The notes under the pieces were generated by a model. That model saw only the letters and a program-made list of their open reading frames with translations. It was not told where the DNA came from and searched no databases. This document shows positions 1-10,850 of a DNA stretch of 64,000 nt, in pieces. Each line of letters starts with the position of its first letter. The first letter of the stretch is position 1. The translations under genes were made by a program, and so were the position numbers. This DNA is from Pezizomycotina sp. ARF18 (taxonomy: Eukaryota > Ascomycota): NCBI GenBank assembly GCA_002224055.1, contig AZLU01000015.1:124001-188000 (forward strand), read 5' to 3'.

Positions 1-82
1 CTCAGCTACAGGCGCGGAGCACCCCCCTCAGCGAGCCCCTCCATCACTGGGCTTAACGGCCTAACAGCCTAGCAGACGAAAT

Positions 83-92
83 GTTTATAAAT
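83..92 (+). promoter_or_regulatory. TATA-like box upstream of acetate-transporter-family gene
   Basis: A TTTATAAATA stretch lies about 150 bp before the start codon of the first gene, followed by pyrimidine-rich sequence typical of fungal core promoters. The rest of bases 1-243 shows no other gene. The assignment rests on sequence resemblance and position only. Confidence 0.3.
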
Positions 93-243
93 ACTGGACC
101 CTTTCCGCATTCCCTCTGCCCAGTATCGCAAGCTGTTCCATCATCATTCGTATATCTTATCAGGGCATTAGCTACTCAATCCTTCCTGACAAGAACGACC
201 TCCATTGCATTATAGCACATTATTACATTTATAACTTTCCACC

Positions 244-1359
244 ATGTCAGAGAAGCAACAAGAGGTCGCCGAGGGTATCACCCTCCGCGGCGCCGAATCC
301 GACCAGTACATCGCAGGAAGGAGGAATTCCAAGGGCAACAACAACGGCGTCTACATTTCCTCAGAGATGTTCGAGAGGGTATTCCAGTCCCCTCCGCCGC
401 AGAACGTCGAGCTCGTCCAGAGGAGTACGAAGAGGATGCAAGCGAACCCTACGCCAATGTAAGCTTCTCATCTTACCTTCCACTAGAGCCATTGAGGGTT
501 GTTTTACTAATGCTAAGCCTTTTAGCGGTCTCATCGGCTTCGTACTATCGCTGACGCCGCTCGCCATGGACATGATGGGGTGGCACGGCGCGACTGCCAG
601 CGGAGCAGCCGTAGTGGGTAGCTACTACCTCATCGGCGGCGTGTGCATGACCCTCGGCGGTATCCTCGAGTATTTCTTAGGTAATGAACAATATAACCCC
701 TGAACATCTCCACCCTTCCCACAAAAAGAATATGCCACGACTATATAATCTCCTTAGCTAACGGCCATGTTCATAGGCAACACATTCTCCTTCGTCGTCT
801 TCGTTTCCTTCGGTGGGTATTATAGTACCTACGGCACCATACTTACTCCCTCGCTCAACACCGCCGGTTCGTATTCTGCCACCGGCGACGCAATAGCGGG
901 CGCGAAGACGGCGGGGTATAACAACGCCATCGGTAAGCTCCTCCCTCTCTTATCCAATCTCCTTCCCATTTCCCAAATATACCATAACTAACACTTTCTG
1001 CCCCAGCATTCTACCTCCTCTGGTGGGCCGTCCTCACCTTCATCTACACAATCTGCTCCCTCCGCACGAACGTCGTATCCGTCCTGCTCTTCCTCACACT
1101 AGACCTCTGCATCATCTTCGAAGCTGTCGAGTACATGTACCTCGCCGAGAACAAGACCAGCACCGCAGATACGATGCGCGTTACAGCAGGCGCGTTTGGG
1201 TTCGCGAGTACGCTGTGCGGGTGGTGGGAGATTCTGGGACAGTTGCTGATTGCGGCGGATTTTCCGGTCGATTTACCGATGGGCGATTTGAGCTGGTTTA
1301 TTAAGGGGAGGGGGAGAGGGGGGGTTCTATTGCTGGGGGTGATGAGAGTGTTTGATTGA
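244..1359 (+). CDS. GPR1/FUN34/YaaH family membrane protein (acetate/ammonium transporter-like), 4 exons
   Basis: Exons 244-458, 526-680, 777-932 and 1007-1359 join in frame with GT-AG introns into a protein of about 292 residues, the usual family size. The N-terminus is hydrophilic and followed by the family signature NPTPIGLIGF, created exactly across the first splice junction. Six hydrophobic segments follow, including GNTFSFVVF and a Gly-rich GGVCMTLGGILEYFLGN stretch that matches the conserved GG-x(4)-GG-x(3)-EWFLGNTF region of Ato1/Ato2/AcpA proteins. Family members sit in the plasma membrane and are linked to acetate uptake or ammonium export. No frame offset is needed anywhere, in contrast to most genes in this window. 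The exact substrate and orthology (AcpA or another paralogue) cannot be settled from sequence alone. The gene converges on APC2. Confidence 0.93.
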
Positions 1360-2221
1360 AAAGTTTCTGTCGTTGTACACATGTGTGTGGTTATTAATAG
1401 CATTGAGTAGGTGTTAGCATACTTAGTAGCATCTTGTTTTCGTTGATAGGAGTAATAATACTAGTTGTTGTTTTTGATAGTCTAATGGAAATTCGCGGTT
1501 TCGATCAATCAATCGCTGTCCGGTCATATTCAGTAACCCATGGTTTACTAATAACAATCTAGAAGCCCGTGAGCTTCAGGGAAAAAAAGGGTATTTCATG
1601 AGCTACTTTAACATTTTATTGAGATTTTTTTTACAACACGGTAGAAGCAGTTTAGGAGAATATGCCATACGGGGAGTGACCCCTCCGAAGAGCTTCGACC
1701 GTAAAACGTTTCAGAAAACACCTCGCATCGCATGTGACGGTCGGATACCTGCATCCAGTAGCGGGCTGCTAGATCTACCACTGCATTTTTTTTTTTTCGG
1801 GAACGCAATCTACCATGCCGTTTAGGCTAATCATAAGAGTGTTGAGGAGAAATTACTAAAAATCACGCAAAAACGAAAACGTGAGGCCGGGTATCTCATA
1901 CTCGCGGAGGCAGTCTGCGGAACTCTCCCCTAATGAAGTGACTTTATGCATGCTAACGCGCCCACGTCACAACAGGGGGTAGAAACTCGTAGTGTATAAA
2001 TTTAGTCAATTCTAGTGCGCTAGGCCTCCTCTATCGGGAGCTTCAACCCAATGTCACTTCCGCTGATCGTGAAGAAAATGTTACCATCCGCCATCCAGAG
2101 TAAAGGAAGCGAAACGATGTAACAATAATAAACACCTAGTAATGCAAATCTCCGTAATAAACAATACCTAAGTGAAAACATGCCTGTAACACATGCATAT
2201 ACCATCTTCTATCGCCACGGC
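1360..2221. other. Spacer between convergent genes, no gene seen
   Basis: About 860 bp separate the stop codons of the transporter gene and APC2. The stretch has A/T homopolymers and presumably both 3' untranslated regions. Frames on both strands give only short unrelated ORFs with no hydrophobic, repeat or domain signature. Confidence 0.6.
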
Positions 2222-5200
2222 TCAAGCCTTAAGTTTCCAATTCCCTCCACCCTGCCCCGCCCCACCACCACCTTTATACTCAACCTTCCCTTCCTCCATC
2301 TTGTTCTGCAAAAACTCCTCGAGCTCATCAACCCCAAAATTTACACCGCCCGGTAACATCATCTTCAACATCCCCAATATACGATCCGTCGCATAGCTCC
2401 AATATTCGTAAGCATTCCCACAATAAACTGCCACACAACCGGTTGTTTCCCTGTGGGTACCGTAGGTTTCGCCTCCAACACCGCCGCCGGTAATTTTCCT
2501 TTGTTGCTGCTACTACCGTCGTCTTCGCCGTCTGAAGAATCGGATGAATCGATATATGTTGGTTTTTTACGTTGAGTTCTGTTGATTTCGGGGAAACGAA
2601 GGGGTCGTCGACTTCGCCGGCTGTGCTTTCGACGACGTAGTACGAGTCCGTCGCGGGTGGCGGGACGGCATCGAGGACGCCGTGGATACCCAGTACGCGA
2701 TGCTCTTGCGCACGAGTTCCTCGTCCATCTCCAACTCGTCGCAAAGCTGCTGCACGCTCCACCGTACATTTCCATCGAACACGCTCGCGGACCCATCCGC
2801 CGAATCCGGCGGGTGCGCGAACGTATATATCACCGTCGCAGCGGCTGGCGCCACATTCCTAAAACTCAACCGTCTGTCTTCGAGCTCTAAATCGACGCGT
2901 ACTTTCCCCTCGGCGCGTAACCACTTGAGCCTCCTCGATTTCTTCAAGTTTTCAAAACCGGTAGAATAACGCTTTAGCAAATTCTCAATGTCGGGCGGTA
3001 GCTTGAACGTTTCTTCATCCTGCAGGGTCGACGGCCAGTACATCCGACTGAGTATCTTCGCGTGGAACTCGGAGCCCTCTGCGGCCTCGGCGCGTCCGGC
3101 GACGGCGTCCTGTTCCTCCTACTCCGCGACTGCGACTCCGGTTGAGAAGATCCAACATCTGCTCGTCCCGCACGTGTAAATCGATACGCTTCGACTCCAT
3201 TATATCCCTAAGCATAACGGCGCAACTCTGTAGCGGCGCCTCCGTATACCTCAACTTTAATAACTCCAATACCTCCTTCTCCTTGTCTAGCTTTGCGCCG
3301 GAGTACGAGCTACCAGTCGCTTTCGCAGCGAGCAACCGCGTCGCCAGCAGCTTCTGGAACTCCCGGATAAAGCGTCGTTGGAGTGCAGTGTGAGCATGTG
3401 GGAAATGATATCGGTCCCCTGCGTCCTACGGTATTCGGGACCGGCGTCGACGGGGTCGGGGCACCAGTCCATGTCGTCAAAGTCGAGCTCTTCCAGACCC
3501 GCAGTTGCGGCGGCGGAGTTGTCGCCGTGGTGCGCGTTGCTGTCCACCAGTTCCCTGCTCAGCTCGCGGAGAATATTGTCTTCCTCCTCGGCTTCCTCGT
3601 CGTCGATCTTCATGACGGGTGCGGACGTCGGAGTTCGCATACCGCGGCGAAGCGCGATAGAATCGTCAGTCATATCGGTCATGTACGAGGCTTCTCCGCG
3701 TCGTCGCTGTCGGAGCTGTACGCCGTGCTCTCGCCGCTTTCGTTATCCTCATCCTCATCCGAATTGGGATTATCGGCCAAAATTCCACGGACAATCTCTA
3801 ACACAGTATCCTCACGTTGGCCGAGGTAACGGCGAACCTTCGCGCCAACACGGTCAAGTAGAACACCCTTTGGATCTAACGTTTTGAACGCCTTGATCAT
3901 GCTCAAGTACGCCCTCAGTATATCAACAGTACTAGCTCCGGGTGTAGCAGTCTCTTAGCCAAAGATACAGACGCAGAGCTCGCAAACGCCTGCCTCGTAG
4001 CCGGAGTAGTCAAACTCGGCGCCAGATCCATAAACCCGGATATAGAAGTAGGGTAGTCCACCAGCATATCGAATATCTCCGTTATCCTGAGTGCAGATAA
4101 CCTGTTGAACAAAGCAGTAACCGTAGGTGCGGGATCCCTGATCGTAGCGGGAGAATGCGAGACGGACAGCACGGATGTGACGAGCGGCAGAAGCGTACCG
4201 TTAAGCCACTTGTCCATCGTCTTCTTAGCCCACTCACCGGCACGGGTCTCGACGTTAGATACGACGGAAGTATCATCGGCGGCTGCCAGACACCCGCGAA
4301 GTTGTGCGTAACCCATTCACCGACGATAACGTCCACTGCTCCTGCGAATATACGCTCTCCCACCGCTTTCCCCATGAGACCTAAATCCTCCAAGTTTGTG
4401 ACGAGAACTATGAGACCCGCCCTTGCTTCCTCCTTCCTTCTCGTTCCTTCCTCCTCAACCAATCGTTCCTTCTCTTCCTCGTCGAGGTCTAAATCCAAAT
4501 CCGAACTGCGCGTGATTTCTGGAGACGGCATGTGCGGCGAAGCAAATAGTGCGGCATCCGTATTGTCTGCCTCCTCGTTCGGCAATGAAAGTATAATTAA
4601 TAGATAAGCGTGAAAGGTCTTGTATAGCAGCGTCGGGAAAGTATGCGGCATTGAATACGAGATGATGGATGTGATGGAGCGGCGGAAGTGCGTCTGCGGC
4701 GTCATTGCGGGTAGTATAGATGACCTCCGTGCTTGCCTAGCGTCGCGGGCAATGTGGGGGAGGAGGTATAATTCGTAGATAGCTGTGTATATCCTGTTTG
4801 CGATCTTGAGGTGGATGAGGATGCGGTTGAGTTGCTGTTCGGGGATTCTCCCACCACCTGTAGAAACCAATTCATTAGCTTCAGCAATCTAATTAAAAAG
4901 CGATTATTTACCGGAGACTTCGTACCTCCTCCAAAATTAACGGCTTGACAAACGCCAAAAAATGCCTCCTAGCTTCAGCAGTATACCACTCCACAAGACT
5001 ATCCGTCGCCGCGGCACTGCCTCTTTTCCTTCTGTTTCCCTCCGCTCTAGCAGCAGCTTGAGCCGCAATCTCGAGCTTCATGAGGTAACCTATCGCGTCC
5101 TTCGTCTCCCGGCGCAACATCTCCCTCTTCCTCCTGACGAACATGCTATCCTTCGCCACGCCGTCAAGCATGCTGTCGCCTTCCTCCGCGACGTCGAAGG

Positions 5201-5496
5201 GTAGGTCGGAAAGGAGAGGAAGCTGGTCGCGAGGTGCCACGCCCTATTGTGCGCCACGAAACCGCCGTCGGATTGGGAGAAGTTGAGCGAGGTACGGGAG
5301 AAGGCTATTTGAGGGGTAAGAGGGCTGGCGGAAGCTGGACCGTCGGCGCTGAAGGAGCCCGCTGGCGTTGCGACGGGCGTGGGGAGCTCGGAGGTGGACG
5401 GGGAGGGAAGATCGAGTTGAAGACGCGGCGCTTTCGTGCTTCGTGGCGCGTCGGTCCGCGGAGGGACATCTGCTGCTGTAACGGTATTGCTGCCAT
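2222..5496 (-). CDS. APC2: Anaphase-promoting complex subunit 2 (cullin-like APC2)
   Basis: APC2 is the cullin scaffold subunit of the APC/C ubiquitin ligase and binds the RING subunit Apc11. The N-terminus (about 5300-5496) contains RRVFNSIFPP. The centre holds STVDILRAYLSMIKAF and LDPKGVLLDRVGAKVRRYL (about 3830-3930), then DWCPDPVDAGPEYRR (about 3430-3470), a hallmark of APC2. The cullin homology segment LELLKLRYTEAPLQSCAVML is at about 3200-3280, and ILSRMYWPSTLQ follows at about 3030. The end is a winged-helix-like C-terminus (about 2222-2460). A 68-bp intron (4858-4925) is well supported. Reading through requires roughly eight or nine single-base offsets. One lies just after that intron, in a run of four C, where adding one C restores ESPEQQLNRILIHLKI. 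In an essential gene these look like assembly errors rather than mutations. Exact exon limits elsewhere are uncertain. Confidence 0.88.
4858..4925 (-). other. Intron of APC2
   Basis: The donor GAG|GTACG and acceptor TTTCTACAG|GTGG flank 68 bp that contain in-frame stops. The coding sequence resumes with an acceptable APC2 protein on both sides. The size fits the other introns of the window. Confidence 0.75.
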
Positions 5497-6900
5497 TGTG
5501 GGTAGTTAAATTGTCCTTACTGACGTTATAACATGTACATCGCGTTTCCCGTTCCTTATAGGAATTGGTTGAAGTATCGCTGATGAATATCAGAGATGTT
5601 GTTATTGAGAGTTAGTTCGTGAAGTCAATAATTTGGTGTTGTTAACTTTAACTTTATTATTTTGGAGCTGGAGCTCTCGGTGAGGCGGTGCGTGGCGGTG
5701 GCTGGAGCGTGGTAAAAAAAATTTTTGCAGGTTGTCGACAAAAGGTCCACAAAATTTTTTTTTTTTTTTTTTTAGATTGTCCATTAACCTCAGATCACCT
5801 GTCATCAAGCAGACAAAAAATTGGAGCTCAATAATATTGCTTCAAAAGCCCCTATTCTCGGGTTCTAAGGACTATGAAGCTTCATATATGAAATATATGA
5901 TATCATTTTCTAGATACCAATCTGCTTTTTACATTCAACTCGATCTCGCCTTTGAAATACGGCACCCTCGCTATAATATAATTTAGTCACTATAGAAAAA
6001 GCCCGCTAGCGCTCGCAGAAAATGCCATAATCACGTAAAAATTATAAGGCAGATATGTTTGGACAGATTCTAGCTACATGTATATCTATATCTAAGCTAC
6101 TCGAGCAGTTCCTAATTCGCAGTCAACATCGCTCCTCGGGATCTTGGCATATTCAATTAGATTCGCAAATAACGACGCATGCCGCACCTATAGGGAGCCT
6201 TCTTTAGAACACAATTTTTAGACGCGAGGAAAGTGGGATTGATACAATCAGTCGAAGTGAGGTCTCACTAGTATAACGATTGCGAAAGTCACCCGGATAA
6301 AGCGCTGTAGAAGTGCGCTGCGTAACTTGTAGGCCGTGAATGAGAGTCGAAGTTCAACCGCCACGGCCCTAGGAGCAATATCGAGGAATCGGGATGCCGC
6401 CTGACAGAAAAACCTACGCTAAACGAAGATTGAGGATATCTTATACACTCCGTAGTCCATTGACTTCTATTCAAATCGACAGCAGGTTCTCTGTCTGCGC
6501 ATATCATCTCATATCTGCCTTGTACTTTCGCCTAATAGACATAGGATATGGATTCAGCATCGTCATCTTCTGATTTAATCTCAGGCAAACCGGGTCCCCT
6601 CTCCGCTATACACTTTGAGAGTAAAACTGGAAGCTCCGGAGATTATGTATGAGCCTGCTATCAGAAAACGACATGGGTCTTCAATGGCCGTAGGGTAAAC
6701 GCATCATTGTATCGGAAGTACCTTCCGATCATTTCATAATATCACAAACTAACAAGCACTAATAAACCTCAACGGAGAAACCCATAAATAAGAACGTGTG
6801 AGCAAGCGCAATGTTGAACCGTACAAAAATTAGCATATGGTATTAAAATCTTACTTATCAGAACTGCATAGTAGTATTCTCGTTGCATAGGCTGCTAGCA
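5497..6900. other. APC2 upstream region and start of gene-free block
   Basis: This contains the presumed APC2 promoter. A run of 19 T (5755-5773) and AT-rich sequence follow. I see no ORF with domain or signal-peptide character, and no splice-linked coding segments. Confidence 0.5.
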
Positions 6901-8860
6901 TTCGCCACCGCTCATTTTTGCGTATTCGTTATAAAAAACACCACTCACGTATAGCAGTTTCACGCGCGCAAGGAAAGACCGTATAGTACCCCAAACCAAT
7001 TCCTATGACCTCTACTGACCGGTACTGCATACGCAACTTTTTAAGCAATTTATTTAACGCTATGCAACGCCGATGGGTGCATAGTTGTTGCGAATTCTAG
7101 TATTTCTGAGCTGTGCGCAGATCATCTGCCCGGATCATAGGCTTGAAGACTTCGATCAGGACCGATGTAGTCCTCTTCCCGCAGTACTTTTCGATATAGC
7201 TATATAGCAGCACTAATGAATGACACGTAGAATAAACTTCGGCGCAAACTTTGATTGATGGAACATATTCGAGAACAGCATGGAGAATTCATAGATGTAT
7301 CAAAAGAATCCTAAGGGATAAACGCCCTTCGAATAAGCTGAATTTGTATGGATTCACACTGTAGCGTTGGTTTACGTAGAAGAGGTTGGCATGTAGTCTC
7401 CACGAGAGTTTCTGGAGAAGGAGCTTCATGAAACTTCGCGGGGTATAAGCCCCTCGAGCAAATCCCTAAAAATTACATTACGAAGAGGGTAGCATAAATG
7501 GTTAATGAAAGATCAATTGATCAAGACGCAATTTGCAATTGCTCTCTGATCTATGAAATCAAGTCCTCTTCAACACCGCAGGTCCATACTGATTCATCCG
7601 TTCCAAGCAGTTGGCCCATAACATATCCAGGTTTCTTGTAATGAAAAAAAAAAAAAGACGGATGCTGTTATAGGTCTATCCGTGATCTATCGGTAACGCG
7701 TACATCCGATATACCGGTCAACCATATCGATTACATAGCGAACACATAGGAACACGAAAGCGGAAGACTCAGCTAGCATCGGAAACACACCATGACCTCC
7801 CAATACATTGATTTGTTCGGCGAGCAGAGCATTCGAGTAATACATAACTCTCATACGAAATTATTTCAGGACAAGCTATAAGTTCTGCCAATTAAAAGTG
7901 CAGAATTTCGACCTATATTGTCCCTGTACGAAAGTCCTCTAGCGTAGGATAGTTGTGCAGCACACTTCGTAATATACGATATTCTCCCAAGGCTATCGTA
8001 GACTACGTCAAAGTCATACTTCTCTTTGCGCAGTACATAGGATCAGGTTATATTTCCATCGCCGATCTTTTTACGCTCCAGACACACGAGCGATAGGAAA
8101 TTATTTGTGCCATCATCACGAATGTTACTCCGCAACATTCAATCCGAGTTCACATCGTAGGATTCGATATGGAACTGTGGCGCAAATAAGTACAGTTGAT
8201 CGTAACGGCGAGATATATTAAAAAGTTAAGTGCAAGCCTTCTTGCAGCTAGTGCGACAACTAGATGATCGTCAACAAGTCTTGCGCATATTATGCAAAAT
8301 CAGCACATTAAAGGTGGTTCAAAGCGCAAAGAAAAGGATGGCAGCCTCAGTCCGTTCGTCCTTTGCCAGCCTCATAAAACGCTATGCAGTTCTAAAAATC
8401 TAAAATCCGGCTCTCTAAATAGCGCACACCTACCTATCTACCAACGATAAAGCGTAGTATGGAGGAGAGTCTCAAACCAGATAAAAAATTAAGCAGAAAA
8501 ACATTATACTAATGAAACATTTAATAGCTTCAGTTAGCTCATAACTATCAGTCTATGTCACCATCCAAAGCCCTCTGATATATCTCAAAGAAATCAGCTC
8601 CAAGTGGCTTGATCTAATAAATGCGATATCAATCAAAAACAAAACTTCAAGCTGCCCACATATTATCAGGCCGCTAGCAGCGTACTAATATGTCCTCGCT
8701 AGAATCATTCAACTAGTCTAAGAGCACTCTCATAAGCTGGCAGTCTGAAGCAAAGGCAGTGATGGTGGAGTATCATACTACGCCCAGAAGATTAGATCTC
8801 CCTAGTCAACGTGACGTAAAAGTATCATTCCTTAAAGATCTTTCGTATACTATGTAACTG
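6900..8860. repeat. Decayed repeat unit, copy 1 (about 2 kb)
   Basis: Scattered but collinear similarity links this stretch with 8870-10850 at a spacing of about 1.93-1.99 kb. Matching landmarks include the segment near 6955 versus 8890 (cacgcgcgcaaggaaag versus cacgagcggaaaggaaa). Others are 7270 versus 9240 (ttcgagaa), 7365 versus 9330 (ctgtagcgtt versus ctgtagtgtt), 8045 versus 10035 (caggttata) and 8508 versus 10500 (attatactaatgaaac). No open frame longer than about 75 codons survives. The family is unknown. It may be an old transposable element or a non-coding tandem repeat. Confidence 0.5.
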
Positions 8861-8869
8861 ATATTTCGT

Positions 8870-10850
8870 TACAACAGTACCGCCGTAGAATCGGGATTCC
8901 ACGAGCGGAAAGGAAAAGTACATACTACACCAAACCAGCCATTATTGCTTCTTCGGCCCAGCTCCACATAGGGACGTTTTAAGCAAAACAATTCACACAC
9001 GCACACTGACCAGAGCGCTAAGGCCAGTTCTTATATCGCGGGTTCTAGATCTAGACGGAGATGTTGTACAGCCATACGCAGATTAGTACATTTGGTTCCT
9101 AACCGTACGAGTTATAAACTTGAAGTTTGTGATCCGGAGCGCCACAATTATACCCTTTCAGTAACTTTCGACTCGGGAATGGCGACAATGAATTACCCGC
9201 GGATAGACTCGGCACAGCTGTTCAGCCGGCTGGCGTGTTCGAGAAAAAGCCAAGGTGTTTGCATATTAAGCCAAAGAATCCCCAATCACTATTCCAATGA
9301 TAGACTGGTACTGGCTTCATGAAGCGTACTGTAGTGTTATGCAGAGAAAGCGTTAGGCAAGATACAAGAGAGTTACTGAAGGGGAAGAAGCTCCATGAGA
9401 TCTCACGGACATTGTAAAATTCCATGCGCCAACCCCTCAAGTACCTTAAGACGACAATGAGCGCGGATATGGTAGATGATTAGAGATCGCGGCGGCCCCT
9501 TTCCTCGACTATAGGAGTAGTTCAACAAGAATCACGTTGCGCTAGGCTGCAGCCTCATATTGGTTGAGCTATCGAGAGCAATCAATCAACGATGCGTCCG
9601 ATCAATCTATAATGAACTTGTAAAGAGAATGCCGCTATAGGTCCGTAGCCACCAGGCAATTCCGATAAGTACCTTAGCGGCCCTCCACGATTTATTGTAG
9701 AGAGCATATCGACGATGCGGGCCGATGATAAACCGCGCGTAGGAATACCATTACGAACAAGCTTGCTATAGGCAACGTAGCATGCCTTCCCGATGAACCG
9801 TTCTCTGCAGCGAGTAGGACAAGAAGAGATAAAACAAACTCACATGCTGAACTTAGCAGTGTGGATGCATAAGTCCGAGTCTATGAAACAGGAACACCCT
9901 TCCAGTATACGTCTCGTTAAACAATTCCGCGTACGCGATAGCTATAGCGCTATCCCGTCAGGATAAGGACAACATGGTGGCGCAGGGCCACCTCCGCTTA
10001 CGCCATATCAGAAGGTCCTACTTCACAGAACACGAGGGTTCAGGTTATACTTCTACCGGCGATTTTTGGAAGTTCAAACGCATTACCCTAATTGATGATT
10101 TGAGATCCCGCGGTGAGCTATGATGTTGATGAACACATGAGATACGACAGCTTCCCTTGCGATGCGGAAAAGGTGGTGCTGACAATCCCATTGCATTGCA
10201 GCCGTGCGATTCCCTATGAAGATCAAGCACGAGAGCCAATTTCGCCGGATAACGCGGCGGTTGCTCTCCGCGGGTTGCAGATAGAACACTAAAGTCTCAT
10301 TTTAGGCACTCAAAGCTGTAGGCAAGGCATAGCAGTAGCAGATTGCCTCTCATAACCAGGCTGTATAGGATTCGTTGCATCTCTAGAAATCTCTGCTTTC
10401 ACCAGACGAACCAGAAAAACACCTGTTAACCTCGTAAAAACCACAGTACCAACGAGGTCCTGGAATGGAAAGAAGACTTGACGCCCATGCGGAATTATTA
10501 TTATACTAATGAAACGGTTGTCAAATCCAATTAGCTGACGACTAGAATCGACCAGAGCCTTGGATATATCTCAAGGAGATCACCTCCAAGTGTCCTCCAT
10601 CCAACTTCTCTCTCAACCAAAAGCACATAAGGCTTAAGACACTTACCTCTTCTAGGCTACTATCGCATGTGCTCGTTGGAATCGCTCCACGGATCCTAAT
10701 ATATCTAGAGTTGCGGCGGCGAATGTCTATAGCCTGGATAAGGAGGGGATATAAGTAGACCGATTATCGGGGCGTCACCGCTGTCAAAAAGAATCGAATG
10801 GCGTACAACTACACGTCATACGGCAGTTACCGTATATATCTCTACAATAC
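8870..10850. repeat. Decayed repeat unit, copy 2 (about 2 kb)
   Basis: This is the partner of the unit at 6900-8860, in the same orientation, so the two form a tandem pair. The best-preserved part is 10500-10640, with tatactaatgaaac, then gatatatctcaaggagatca and cctccaagtg, against 8508-8620. The divergence is very high, with many small gaps, so the duplication is old. The base composition is only moderately AT-rich. Confidence 0.5.

Noticed and set aside
9092-9322. Open frame of 76 codons in the decayed block
   Set aside because: It has no domain, signal peptide or membrane character and lies within the degenerate 2-kb unit; such lengths are expected by chance.
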